Translations under genes and position numbers: made by a program | Shown: positions 1-11,649 of the stretch, one piece after another | Layout of the letters: each line of letters opens with the position of its first letter | How positions within the stretch are numbered: the first letter of the stretch is position 1 | Notes under the pieces: model-generated | What the model was told of the DNA's origin: nothing | Seen by the model: only the letters and a program-made list of their open reading frames with translations | Databases searched by the model: none | Assembly: GCF_030272615.1 (NCBI RefSeq) | Contig: NC_081414.1 | Coordinates: 657,646,292-657,710,291, forward strand | Direction of reading: 5' to 3' | From: Cryptomeria japonica | Taxonomy: Eukaryota; Streptophyta; Pinopsida; Cupressales; Cupressaceae | Length of the DNA: 64,000 nt

Positions 1-2339
1 ACTCTAAGAAAATGTCAAATAGAATAAGTCATACGCGTTGTTAGATTTAGTAAAAGCACTTCAGAACTTTGTATACGTAGTGCAGAACATAATATATGCA
101 TTGTTCTGCGTTACAAATGCGCTAAATTGCTTAAAGTATGGGTTTTGTCTAGTTTTGTCAGTCTGTTCTGGTTTTTCTGGGTCTATGTTTGTACCAGAGG
201 TTTGTATTGAGGTTTTTTGATGTTTTCTTATATTGTGCATTTTTAGATTTGATGTTTTATTGTGATTTTATGCTCTAGCAAGTTCATATGCCTTGTTGTA
301 GAGGATTTGTGCTTCTCCAACATGTTGATATTTCATGTTGTGAGGTTTATTTTATTATTTTTCTCCAACAAGTTGATAAGCCTTGATGTTGAGGATTATT
401 TTATGTTTATGGTAGATTTTGATTCACTATCTTGCATTGAGGCTCTTGATTGATATTGATGGCTATGTCTTCTTATTTGTTGTTATGGAATTATCTAATT
501 AAGTTAATTAATAGTTGTGAGCCCCAAGACTTGATCCTAGGAAGGATTTTTTAGGATAAGCTTGGGAAGGCCATTGTGATGGCAAGTCAATATCCCTTGT
601 TCTCTCATAGGTCAAGATGGCTCCACAAGTCTATCAGGATAATACTTTTCAGGGTAGTGTTGTTCTATTTTGGAGGATAGCATGTGATGCCACTCCAGTC
701 CTACATGTGTCCTTTGTTGTTTTTCATTTCTATCTTTACTTCTTTATATGCCTCTGGGAGTTTATATTTGTGATTGCCTTGTGATTAGTGAGTGTTATGT
801 ATTGTTGTAGTGCTTGAGTTGTTGAGTCCCTTTGGTTGTTATGTGTCAACTTAGATTATCTAATTAAGTTAATTAATAGTTGTGAGCCCCAAGACTTGAT
901 CCTAGGAAGGATTTTTTAGGATAAGCTTGGGAAGGCCCTGCGATGGCAAGTCAATATCCCTTGTTCTCTCATAGGTCGAGATGGCTCCACAAGTCTATCA
1001 GGATAATACTTTTTAGGGTAGTGTTGTTCTATTTTGGAGGATAGCATGTGATGCCACTCCAGTCCTACATGTGTCCTTTGTTGTTTTTCATTTCTATCTT
1101 CACTTCTTTATATGCCTCTGAGAGTTTTTATTTGTGATTGCCTTGTGATTAGTGAATGTTATGTATTGTTGTAGTGCTTGAGTTGTTGAGTCCCTTTGGT
1201 TGTTAGGTGTGAACATAGGTATAGAGTGTGTGTTGGGACCTTGTGTCATCTCCAAGCATGGGAGGTGGTTCCTTTGGTTCCACATGGTCGAGTGGTTGAT
1301 GCCTTCTTCCATTGGGATGTCTTCATTGGTTTCTTCATGCATGGATGTAAATTCTTCATTGTAGCTTATGGTTGACCTTTGTAGCCGATGAATGTATTTG
1401 ATATCATGGAAAATGTAATGTAATTATCTTGTAAGGATGTAGATGAGATTATGTATTAGGAGAAAAATGATCTTGATGTAATGTTCATGTATTAGCTATA
1501 GTGGATGTTACCTTAGGACTTGGTATATGATTATAGAGATAAATGTTGAGATGTACTATGCTTTTATTCTTGTAATAAATGGAATCATCTCATTAGATGG
1601 ATATGATGGATTTATCTTAAAATGAAGTAGATTTGTGTTTTTGGATGTTTGTAATGAGATTATTAATATGGTTAAATATGGTGGTTAGAAAGGAACCTAT
1701 GGTCAATGGATGATTTGTAGGGCTTAATGTTTAAAGGAATTTACATAAATGGATTTGTTATATGGTAGGAATTTTGATTGGTAGATAATATTGTGTTTAT
1801 GCAAATGACATTTATATTTATGTTCATGTTAAAGGATAGGAATCAATAATAAATCATGTATAGCTTGCATTTAGATAATCTTGGTAAAAGGAATGTGATC
1901 ATGATAGTGAAGGAAATGGATAAGGGGATTAGGAACTTTTCGAATTGGCTAATAAAATGAGCTTAAGGAAATGGATTGGGTTGCATGGAAAGTAAGAATG
2001 TCATGCTAATAGTTGCATATCATGAAAGATAGGAATTAAGAGTATTAAATGGATATTGAATATATTAAGTATTGTAATGGAAATGAGTACATTGTTATTG
2101 CTTATGTTTGTTGAATAAGTAATGACATTAAGATACCCTAGAGAGATGTTAGTGATGTTGTGTTATTCCACTTGCGTAATTAATTTTTATGTGTTATGAT
2201 TCATGTTCATAATGAGTAGATGTTAATTTATGTAATTTGTAGATGATGATATGTGTTGCGTTAAATGTTAATTTAAAAAAAAAATCTTCATTAGTGTGTT
2301 AATTGTTTATTTCTCTAGGGTATTTTGGTAGGCATTACA
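1..2339 (+). mobile_element. Element A 5' LTR (left end outside window), Ty3/gypsy
   Basis: Bases 1-490 match 10574-11090 as a direct repeat (about 85-90% by eye), which is the expected relation of two LTRs flanking a gag-pol region. The right end is set at 2339 because the sequence reaches a CA dinucleotide there and is followed by a primer binding site for initiator tRNA-Met. The LTR starts before the window. Judging from the right-hand copy, about 2 kb of it is missing on the left. It is AT-rich and non-coding; the short frames at 38-220, 262-453 and 1100-1342 are chance. Family known: LTRs of several kb are typical of the Tekay/Del chromovirus group, which fits the pol sequence. Confidence 0.8.
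490..1206 (+). repeat. 365-bp tandem duplication inside the LTR of element A
   Basis: A unit starting ATTATCTAATTAAG at 490 recurs at 855, a shift of 365 bp. The second copy runs to about 1206 with only a few differences (for example CCATTGTGATGG against CCCTGCGATGG). The two copies are far more alike than the two LTRs are to each other, so the duplication is younger than the insertion of the element. The right-hand LTR copy breaks off at the matching point, so it cannot show whether it ever carried two units. Confidence 0.85.
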
Positions 2340-2341
2340 TT

Positions 2342-2353
2342 TGTTATCAGAGC
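2342..2353 (+). other. Primer binding site of element A (initiator tRNA-Met type)
   Basis: TGTTATCAGAGC differs by one base from TGGTATCAGAGC, the usual plant PBS complementary to the 3' end of initiator tRNA-Met. It sits two bases after the CA that ends the LTR. This is where minus-strand DNA synthesis would be primed. Confidence 0.8.
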
Positions 2354-2512
2354 CCATGTTCATACACTGGGTAATCTAGTTTCATTTGAGCCCATTGTGC
2401 ATATTATCATTTAGCATGGGTAAGCCCAATGATTTTATCCCTACTTCTTGGTTTTGTTCTAGTTTTCCTATTCTGTTAGCTTATATCTTTCTTTGCGTCT
2501 TTCTTAGACAAG

Positions 2513-3820
2513 ATTCCTGCTAGGGGTAGAGGTTGTGGTCATGTTGGTTGCATGGGTACTCATCAAAATCCTCGTCCTGAGATTTTTGAAGAGTCACACC
2601 ATGAGGAGTAGTAACAAAATCAGGTTGGAGGTGATGCGATTCCGCAATTGGTGAACATGCTTCAAGATCTTCCTGGTTGTTTAGGACCAAGACAGGAGGA
2701 GAACCAGCAAGAGGAGTCTCATCATTTAGAAAATTAGGAGAGAGAACATTCACATTCTCCTAGGAGGAGAGTTGAGGTGGATCAGGAGGCTCTTGCAGTT
2801 GGTCACATGAGAGATCTAATGAGGACTCACCCTCCTACTTTTGATGGCTTAGGAAGTGGCTTGGAGGTGGAGACTTGGCTATTGGAATTTGGTAGGTGTT
2901 TTTCTATGCACCCATGTAGTAATAACATCAAGGTGAGGTGTGAGATTATGCATGTTCATGATTTTATGATAACATGGTGGCATATAGAGGAGAAAAAGCT
3001 GCATTTGGACATAGTGACACTATCTTGGGAGTTGTTCCTTGATCGGTTTTGTGCTTGATTCCTTTTAGAGAATTGGAAGCAGAGGAAGGTCGATGAGTTC
3101 CATGATTTGAGGCAATAGATGATGACAGTCCAGTAGTATGAGGGTATATTCTTTGAGCTTAGGCAGTATGTTAGGATTGTGGATGATGAGTCGATGTTGA
3201 TTCAATATTTTGTGAGAGGTCTCAGTGACCAAATTAGTGGTGAGGTTCATATGCACAAACCTAACACTTTGGAGGCAGTTGTTGAGAAAGCATGGATAGA
3301 AAAGGAGAATCTTGCTTTGGCTATAGGAGGTGCGACAGGTGGATAGACAGTTAGTGCTCCAGTTGCAGGATCTGTTGTGAGAGGTTCTCAACCCCAGTCT
3401 TCAGGTGTTGCTAGGAGCTATCCTTCTTCTTTCTGTAGTGGCCAGTGGTTTAAGAGGAGGTATTCTCAGGGTCAAAACTTTGTGTGTGGTGCTAGATTTC
3501 AAGTTGACAGGAATCAAAATCATCGGTGGGATAGGAGGACTACTCCTTCTTAGCCAGTACAAAGTTCTTACCCAACTTCTAGTAGAGGCAGTGTTCAGAA
3601 GTCAAGTGCTACTCCAGTGAGTAGAGGATTTGGTAGGAGAGATTTTATTTCATGAGGGCAGCTAGGACACATTGCTACTTATTGCTCTCAGTGGACTACT
3701 TAGATTTCAGGACAGAAGCCAACTACTTCTGAGCCTACAGTTGGAGATGTAGGTAGATCCCATCATGTGTTTACGATGGTTGATAACCATCATGCTAAGC
3801 ACCAAGCAATAGTTTTTGAT
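2513..3820 (+). pseudogene. Decayed gag of element A
   Basis: Gag would form the virus-like particle that packages element RNA. The frame containing 2777-3058 shows a retrotransposon gag core (PPTFDGLGSGLEVETWL at its start). It continues in the same frame past TGA 3056, TAG 3116, TAG 3134 and TAG 3344 with recognisable sequence such as QYFVRGLSDQISGEV. Near 3655-3690 a zinc-knuckle remnant (GQLGHIATYC) survives, with its first cysteine region broken by a TGA. The in-frame stops sit where CGA or CAG codons are expected. The N-terminal part, from about 2513, is Arg/Gly- and Glu-rich. No translation product is likely. I chose the region by homology, not by a start codon. Confidence 0.8.
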
Positions 3821-3821
3821 A

Positions 3822-4390
3822 CCATAGGTGAGATAGGTGGTATCTCTTGAGATAGGTGGTATCTCTTGCACTGTGTTATTTGATTCAGGAGCTTCAAATT
3901 CCTTTATTTCTCCTTTTCTAGTAGAGCGATGTGGGAGTGCTATGGAAAAGCAAGACAATAGGTGATAGGTAGAGTTAGCCATGGGATCTAAGGTAGTAGT
4001 GGATTCCCTTGTGCTTGGTTGTTCCTTGGTTTTGGGTGGTTTTCGTACCACAGTAGATCTTTGTATCTTATCTTTGGGATCCTGTGATGTTGTTCTTGGC
4101 ATGGAATGGCTTGATTCTTATCAAGATCAGATTGATTGTTGGGATAATAGAGTGTAGTATGTGGATGCTGGTGGAAAGCATGTGGAGATAGTAGGTATTC
4201 AGAGACCTATTTCTCTTTGCATGATTTTCGCTATGCATATGAAGAGGTGTGCATGTAAGGGTTGCCAATTGTTTGTGGTGAGGGTGAATGATGTGGTTGA
4301 GGGAGAAAGTTCAGATGATCTTCTTCAATGTCATCCTATCTTTCAGGAGTTTGTGGATGTTTTTAAGATAGATTTTGATCATGTCACTCA
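3822..4390 (+). pseudogene. Decayed aspartic protease (PR) of element A
   Basis: The retropepsin active-site motif LFDSGAS is read at about 3876-3896 and is followed by NSFIS. Further on, VVLGMEWLDS (about 4090-4120) is the typical second conserved block of gypsy proteases. PR would cut the Gag-Pol polyprotein. The region is broken by several stops and by a direct 19-bp tandem duplication (3830-3848 and 3849-3867) just before the active site. Because 19 is not a multiple of three, the duplication shifts the frame. It sits in the normal gag-PR-RT order. Confidence 0.75.
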
Positions 4391-4434
4391 AGCTTGATTT
4401 GGTACTAGGAGTTGAGCCTATCTATAAGGCTCCC

Positions 4435-5265
4435 TTTTGGATGACTACTCAGGAGTTGAGAAAGTTGAGATTGTAGTTAGAGGATGTTCGAGCTAAGGGA
4501 TTTATTCATCCTAGTGTGTCCCCATGGGGTGCACCTGTGTTGTTTGTGAAAAAGAAGGATTGATCTCTTCACTTCTGCTTTGACTATAGGCATCTTATTA
4601 AGGTGGCAGTGAAGAATTGATATCCTTTGTCAAGGATAGATGATTTATTTGATTAGATTAATGATGCAAACATCTTCTCTAAGATATATATTAAGTCTGG
4701 GTATCACCAGCTTAGGATTCATGATGCAGATATTCATCACACAATATTATGTACTAGATATGGACATTATGAGTTTACAGTGGTACCTTTTGGTCTCACG
4801 AATGCACCATCGATTTTCATGAGTTTTATGAATGGTGTTTTTAGGACCTATTTGGATATATTTGTGCTTTTGTTTCTAGATGATAGTTTGGTATATTCAA
4901 GATCAGTTGAGGAGAATGAGGATCATATGAGATAGGTTTTGCAATGCCTTTGGGAGAATCAGTTGTATGTCAATATGGCAAAGTGTGAATTCTTCCAGTC
5001 AGAGGTTCAATATCTTGGACATGTAATTTTAGGAGAGGGAATCATAGTTGATCCTTATAAGATTTAGGCAATTGTTGACTAGACAACACCCACTAATATG
5101 GGTGAGGTTCGTAGTTTCATGGGTCTCGCAAGATATTATTGCAGTTTTGTTCAGGATTTCTCAAGGACACCGCATCCTATCACTTATCTTTAGAGGAAAG
5201 GGAAGAAGTTTGTTTGGACAGAGCAGTGTGAGATAGCATTTCAGATCCTTAAGGAGTGTTTGACA
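4435..5265 (+). pseudogene. Decayed reverse transcriptase (RT) of element A
   Basis: One frame stays alignable from about 4470 to 5265. It shows GFIHPSVSPWGAPVLFVKKKD, then a SGYHQLRI block, PFGLTNAPSIF, and the catalytic xxDD box as FLDD at 4873-4884. It then shows AKCEFFQSEVQYLGHV and the connection block FMGLARYYCSF. In this frame the only interruptions are point stops: TGA at 4561 and 4618, TAG at 4654, 4933, 5065, 5080 and 5191, all at expected Gln, Arg or Trp positions apart from 4561. Both catalytic aspartates of the DD pair remain. Domain order and the methionine-tRNA PBS agree with Ty3/gypsy. Confidence 0.9.
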
Positions 5266-5660
5266 GCGCACCTATTCTAGCAGTGCCAGATCCTTTGGGG
5301 GACTTTGTGGTGTGTATAGATGCTTATTTGGAAGGTCTTGGAGCATTGTTGATGTAGGATGGCCATGTGATTGCATATGAGTCACATAAACTCAAAGAAA
5401 ATGAGTTGAATTACCCCACTCAAGATCTAGAGTTAGTGGTAGTGGTTCATGCTGTAATTAGATGAAGGCGCTTTCTTCTTAGGCATCAATTTGAGTTGCA
5501 TAGTGATCACCGCAGTTTGTAGTACATCTTCACACAATCGTATTTGAATGCTAGACAGAGGCGATGGATGGAGTTTTTGTGTGAGTATGATTTTGAGGTG
5601 AGATATATCCAGGGTATGGAGAATGTGGTAGCCATTAAGCCGTAGGAGGCATTTAAACAA
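5266..5660 (+). pseudogene. Decayed RNase H domain of element A
   Basis: After a one-base frameshift near 5265 the sequence reads LAVPDPLGDFVVCIDA, the first RNase H aspartate block. It continues with GALLM, a stop, then the [19 protein letters not shown] block and RHQFELHSDHRSL with the conserved His and Asp, ending RRWMEFLCEYDFEVRYIQG. This is the usual gypsy RNase H that removes RNA from the RNA:DNA hybrid. At least four stops interrupt it. Confidence 0.85.
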
Positions 5661-5789
5661 TGTATCTTAGTGTGGATTTGAGGAGTCGTATTCTCAGTGC
5701 CCTTCCTTCAGATGCATAGTACCAGAAGGATAGTGTAGAGGTTTCTTCAGGTAGAGCTCTTGAGAGAAAATGTGTAGGTTATTCAATTG

Positions 5790-6890
5790 AGTCAGATGAT
5801 CTTCTCAGGCATTTGGGATGTATTTATGTTCCACCTTCAGATGGTCTTTGAGATTTGATCATGTTAGAGGCACATTGTGCACCTTACTTAGCACATCTAG
5901 GTGTCAAGAAGATGCACACAAATTTGAGGTAGTTGTACCATTGGGATAGTATGAGGAGAGATATTGTAGATTTTGTGTCATGTTGCTTGGAGCTTTAGTG
6001 AGTGAAGGCAGAACATTAGCATCCAACAGGTTTGATAGAGTCAAACTTGGTTCTAGGATGGAAATGGGATATCATATCTATGGATTTTATAGTTGGATTT
6101 CCTATGACTTCTCATCGTCATGATACTATTATGCTCACCATTGATAGGTTGACAAAAGGTGGCACACTTTTCTCCAATCAGATCTTCATATATACCAATG
6201 ATAATAACTTGCATTTTCATGGAGGGAGTAGTGAGGTTGCATGGTATACCTCAACGGATTATATCAAATCATGATCAAATGTTCATATCAGCTTTTTGGA
6301 TAGCCCTTCAACATGGTTTAGGGATGCAGCTGAAATTTAGTTCGACATATCATCCTAAGATAGATGGTAAGACTAAGCGAGTTAATTAGGTTTTGGAGGA
6401 TATGTTGAGGATGTATGTCATGGATCAACAGTCTCATTGGGAGGATTATCTCTATCTGGTGGAGTTTGCATACAATAATGGTTATCACAACTCTATTAGT
6501 CTGTCTCCTTTTTAGGATTTGTATGGTAGACTATGTCGTAGACCCTTGAGTTGGGATTGTTTGGAGGACATAGTGCATATTGGTTCAGAGATGTTGTGGG
6601 ATATGGAGCAATAAGTTGTTTGCATTAGAGAGGATTTGGTAGTGGCATAGGATAGACAATAGAAGTATGTAGATGCTCATCGAATGGACAAGCAATTTTC
6701 TATAGGTGACAAGGTGTTCTTGAGAGTTCACCCATGAAAGAGTCCGATCTGTTATGGAAAAGGCTCTAATTTGGTACCTAATTTTGTTGGACATTTTAAT
6801 ATTTGGAGAGGATTGGTCCTATGCCTTATCACCTTGCCTTCCTGCCTAGCTTGTCCCACATCCATTTTGTGTTTCATGTTTTTGTTTTGA
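5790..6890 (+). pseudogene. Decayed integrase (IN) of element A
   Basis: An HHCC-like zinc region at about 5865-6010 (EAHCAPYLAHLG...) precedes the catalytic core. The core starts at about 6070 with ISMDFIVGFPMTSHRHDT (first Asp of the DDE triad). The core continues on a second frame after a shift near 6160, with MEGVVRLHGIPQRIIS and YHPKIDGKTKRVN. After it come the SHWEDYLYLVEFAYNN block and FSIGDKVFLRVHP, the typical IN C-terminal region. The very end (YHPDVSYAHNSP, about 6896-6930) is where a chromodomain would follow in chromoviruses, but I cannot make out a full chromodomain. Many stops are present. Confidence 0.85.
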
Positions 6891-8532
6891 TGATATATCA
6901 TCCTGATGTGTCGTATGCTCATAATTCTCCTATGGATGACCTCCTTAGGATTCAAGACTTTAAGGATTATCTTTCCAGATAAAGGATGCATCAAGAGGCT
7001 AAAAGGACTTCTTCTTCAAAGACTCATTTTTGTTCATTTCATCAAACTCATGATCATGATGCTAGTGACAAGGTATACAAAAACTAGTTGATAATGGAAC
7101 TATTAAAATCATTCAAGACAATTCTTCTTCTTCTTGTCCTAAATCTCAAAAGTCTAAATCTAAACCTATTGATGATCAAGAATAATTAGCAACTAGAATC
7201 TCTTGGAAGTTGAAGTATGACAAGAGTGTTGTTTTTTCCTTTGTGAAATTTAGCACTAAGCATAAAGAATGAAGTGGATATTGTGTTTTCATTATCAGGG
7301 TTCTCTTTTTCTTGAAAAATGTAAAGCATTTAAATAATTTTTTCAAGAACAATATGATCATGCTTGTATACATCATTCAACAAATATTGCTCTCTTTCTT
7401 GGTGAAAAGGTAGTGCCTTAGCACTCCCCTCACCCTCATATTTATCCTCACCCTATAACACAAGTGGTTAACTTAATTGGGGGCTCTTTGTATTTAGAGG
7501 TGGTGCTTTTTCAATTTTATATATCTTGGGGTAGCAACATGGTTCACTTTCACACCTATCTTATCTATCATCTTTAAAATTTCACCATTTTCTTTATGGA
7601 GTGCATTTTTCATAAATTGATGTCCTTTATTGCATATGCTTATCTTTCAGGTGAATGCATGCATAATCCATGCATAGGAATTATTCTTGGTTTGAAATGG
7701 CACATCACTTATGGATAATCTCTCCTAAGGAAATATGTGATCCTCCCCCCTAATCCATCCCTTTCTTCTTGCTTGGGGGTCAAGGATGGCTTCTCCCTTT
7801 CTCCCTTCATATCTAAAGTTTTATTATTCCCTATAGGAGTTGCATTTCTCATATGTTGATATCCTATCTAACATGACATGATATATATTTTATGACCAAT
7901 CTCTCCTTAAGTGAAATATGTAACCTTTCTCTCCCCCTTTCTCTCTTTAAAGATTTTCTCTTCTAGGAAGACACATTTTACATATATTAATGTCTTTTCT
8001 TACATTGAATGTATATCTATGTGAGTATATTGTGCATTAAATATTCATATCTAATCTCTTCATAGAAGGGTTTATAATTCTTTTTCTCATGCTCCCTCTT
8101 TGAATATTAACTCTTTATTAAAAGATCCATTATACATAGATGTCTTTTCTTGCATAGGATTATTCTTCATGCGAGCACATATTTGTTCCTTGGTTAGGAT
8201 CTATTCTTTGTTTGAGATAGTATGTCTCTTATGAATAATTTATCATTGGAAGTTGTGTAATTTTTCTAATTATCCTTGCACTTGGGGGGGCAATAATTTC
8301 TCTCTCTTACATTCTCTAGGGATCTACTTTTCCTTTGTTGAGCGGTGTTTACTTATAATTTGGTATCATTCCTTGTGTGAAGTTATCTTCTGCTCAAGGA
8401 TTCTACCCTGTACAAGAGGTGTAAGTCCTTGGCTTCAACCTCTTCTTAGCTAGGAAATGTATACCTATCATAAACTTAGTTTATCATATTCTTTCAAATG
8501 TGTGTCATCCTTCATCACAAATCTCTTTCACC
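6891..8532 (+). other. Non-coding 3' region of element A
   Basis: Between IN and the polypurine tract there is about 1.6 kb. From 6985 to 7270 there is a short coding-like stretch (Ser/Lys-rich, SSSKTHFCSFHQTHDHD...) of unknown origin. The rest is pyrimidine-rich, with runs such as CTCCCCCCT-type patches, and holds no supportable gene. The frames at 7176-7376 and 8253-8453 look like chance. Confidence 0.5.
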
Positions 8533-8551
8533 TGGAAATAGGGGGAAGGTA
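8533..8551 (+). other. Polypurine tract of element A
   Basis: The run GGAAATAGGGGGAAGGTA lies directly before a TG that starts the 3' LTR (TGAATTG at 8552 or TGTAGTGTCC at 8557). It is the position and composition expected for the plus-strand primer. Confidence 0.7.
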
Positions 8552-8556
8552 TGAAT

Positions 8557-11095
8557 TGTAGTGTCCCTCCTCAACTTGTCTTTTTTTTCATGCATGATAG
8601 ACTTTCGAGACTCATTTATGATGTTTTGGATTGGGACTATGACTATATTTTACATTTTAGATTTCATGATGATGCTAGACCTATATGGACATATGCTACT
8701 TGATGATCTATTTGGTTGATGATATTTTCTATTTATGATCATGTTATATGATGGATATATGTTGATGGATCCTATATGTTTTTCTATGTTGGATGGATTA
8801 TATTGCTTATGGATTTGATGACAATTTTGGTTACACTAACCCTTTCTCATGATTCTATGTGATGATTGGCATTATGATGTGTAGGTGTGCTCTATGACTA
8901 TCTTCATGATAGGGACAATGTCAAATCACTCACTGCAAGCATGATGTGGCATTACAATTCTCTATCACTTGCTTGTCTATGATATATTTGTATATGTTGT
9001 ATCAAGGATTTGCGGATGCAAGTTTTACAGCTACCAGACATTGACTCCACCTGGCTTCACAAGTCTGAGCGTGTCTTTAAATCCGAATAGAAAGTTGTCG
9101 GAGATGGCATGAGTTCCCTTCATATAATCTAGGCTTAAGATGTCTACCCTGGTTTGTCAAGTTGTCTTGCCATGATTCACCATGTCAGTCAATGAGGTGT
9201 AGTTTGTGTTGGCTTGTGAATATGTAGGTGTTGATCTATTTATTTAATTAATTGATGAATTATTATAGTTTGATTTGATTATTTATTTATTTGGTAATTT
9301 AGTGTTTATTTATTAATTACTAGTTTATTATTTATTAGGTAATTATTGTTTAATATTATTTATTCATTTATTTATTATTTTATTGTTTATTTAATTATTT
9401 AATTATTTAATTGGATCTATTTGTATTTAATTATTTAATTATTTAATTATTCAATTGGATCTATTTTAATTAATATTCGTTGGTTATTTAATTGGGCATG
9501 GTTATTATTTATTCACATGGTGAATAATACTTATAGTATTCTTATTATTATATTCTCTTGTTATTTGGTAGATAAGCTTTATTATATTTCCTACCTACCG
9601 TTAATCGTTATTGGTTAAATATGTATAGGGAAAATAAAATATTGTATGAGGATGGGGAGGTAAGATTTATTGGTTTTTTTATTATTTTGAGTGGTCTATT
9701 TTGAGGCTTGGGTTTGAATGTATTTTCTATTTAAATGATAGTTTGTGCATTTTGCCAAGTTACCATTTGAAGATTTTGCTTGTCTATTTGATAAATTTTG
9801 TTGAAGATTGGAGCTTTTGCATTTTGGCTTCGATTGGTTTTGTGCTTCATCATATTTTCATTCCATCACTTCAATTTCCAAGTTGGAGGATCTTACTTTT
9901 TTATTTTATTTTCAAAATCTTGTTTGTGTCGTGTCTACAAAAATTATTATCTCCCAGGCTTGGGAAAACAATATTTGTATGGTTTTTATATAGTTTGTGA
10001 TAGAAATGTTTCATGGAAATTTATATTATATAGTTTTCAATTATAATTTTGGGGAAGAATTATTATTATTCTGAGTTTATTGTTGCCGTGAGTAGACGAC
10101 TTTGCGACTGGCTTCCTGTGCATTCAGAATTCTTATTCGTGTAAGAGATTTGGGTGTGATTTTTCAAGGCTTTAGTATTGCATCTTTGAATGATTTTTTT
10201 TCCTTTGGTGTTGCGGAAGTCATATTGGTTCTTTATATTTATCTAAGTGAGCTTTGGCGGTGATCTATGAGGCTTGTTTTTATATTTACTCTCATTATTG
10301 ATTATGCTTTTTATATTTTGTTATATCTTTCATTTCATATTGTCTGGTTGTCTCTATTGAGATCTTATTCGGGTCTTATTATTATGCCTTTGATTTTATT
10401 TCTTTGTCGCAAATTTCTATAAGTCTGTAACTTATTTGAGCAAAAGCACTAGAACTGTAAATGTGCTACATGATTTAATGAATGCAAGTTTCTGTTTCTT
10501 ATATGCACTTTTCTGTCTTTCATATGCATTGCTAGTTTTTACATATGCGTTGAATGTTTCTGCACGCACTATTACTCTAAGAAAATGTGAAATAGAATAG
10601 GTCATAAGCATTGTTAGATTCAATAAAAGCATTGCGGAACTTTGTATATGCACTGTAGAACATAATATATGCGTTGTTCTGCATCACAACTGCGCTAAAC
10701 TACTCAGAGTATGTGTTTTGTCCTATTTTGTCACTTTGTTCTGATTTTTCCAGATTTGTGTTTGTACTAGAGGATTGTATTGAGTCATTTTGATGTTTTC
10801 CTATATTGTGCACTTTCAGATTTGAGGTTTTATTGTGATTTTATGCTCCAGAAAGTTGATATGCCTTGTCGTAGAGGATTTGTGCTTCTCCAACATGTTG
10901 ATAAGTTAGTTTGTGAGGTTTATTTTATTGTTTTTCTCTAGTGAGTTGATAAGCCTTGCTGTTGAGGATTATTTCATGTTTATGGCAGTTTTTGATTACC
11001 CATGAGATGGCTTTTGATTCATTATCTTCCATTGAGGCTCTTGATTGATATTGATGGCTATGTCTTCTTATGTGTTGTTATGGAATCTTTTGGAT
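8557..11095 (+). mobile_element. Element A 3' LTR, truncated on the right
   Basis: It starts after the polypurine tract and, from 10574 on, matches the left LTR copy (bases 1-490). Similarity stops abruptly near 11090. The remaining roughly 1.1-1.8 kb of LTR seen on the left (490-2339) is absent, replaced by unrelated sequence. It holds an AT-rich block at 9240-9480. The frames at 9701-10046 overlap in three phases and are low-complexity Phe/Leu-rich chance frames. Confidence 0.75.
9236..9480. repeat. AT-rich (TTTA/TTAA)-type low-complexity block
   Basis: The stretch is built of TTTA, TTAA and ATTT steps. It contains a local direct repeat in which TTATTTAATTGGATCTATTT recurs near 9404 and, as TTATTCAATTGGATCTATTT, near 9446. 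It lies inside the LTR of element A and is probably simple-sequence expansion. Confidence 0.7.
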
Positions 11096-11649
11096 GTTTC
11101 TTTGGGCCTCCTTATTGTTATTGTTGTTTTGGGAACATGATAGTGGGAGTGGGCTTGCATGTGAAGAACGAGGTCTTGAGAGATAGGCTACTAAGAGGTT
11201 CCTTCAATAGGTTTTGTAGTAGCGAATATTTGCCAATCGACGAACTACGTAGGTCGATCACATCAGAAATTTGGCAAATAAAACCATTATACGAGTGGTC
11301 GGATCACCTTGTATTCATGCAAAATCTATCCCATGGCCCTTTTTTCCGCCACCTTTTGGTTGGACATTTTTTTGAAACAAGGTTTATTCACCACTAGATC
11401 ATACTTGGCTTGAATATTTATTAGTCCTAATTTCTCCCTGAAGTTTTCGGATGAATGCAAGAAGCCACCGATGGACACACATGCATTCCCCAATATCGAC
11501 ACAATAATTTTTAAATTTTGAGGGGCCATACCGCAAATAACATTAATTATTTTGTTCTTGAGGCCAACCCCAATTTTCCCCCACTGGTATTGAACATTAA
11601 TGCCAGCTCCATAATTTGCCTTCAAATTTAAAATTGCACCGCCTTAATC
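11096..11649 (-). pseudogene. Unidentified minus-strand coding remnant (left part)
   Basis: The frame 11625-11326 on the minus strand (99 residues, GINVQYQWGKIGVGLKNKI near its start) has reasonable amino-acid composition, but I do not recognise it. Upstream on the same strand, 12056-12007 reads MHAILQLGYKNLAKLGW. The TRIM at 11650-12001 lies exactly between these pieces, so they may have been one frame before insertion, although a small shift or stop remains at the join. No function is assigned. Bases 11096-11325 hold nothing I can support. Confidence 0.3.

Noticed and set aside
3065-4268. Minus-strand frames of 66-131 residues opposite gag-PR of element A
   Set aside because: They are shadows of the + strand gag and protease.
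9701-10046. Membrane-protein-like Phe/Leu-rich frames on the + strand
   Set aside because: Three overlapping frames in AT-rich LTR DNA, with no homology and no codon bias.
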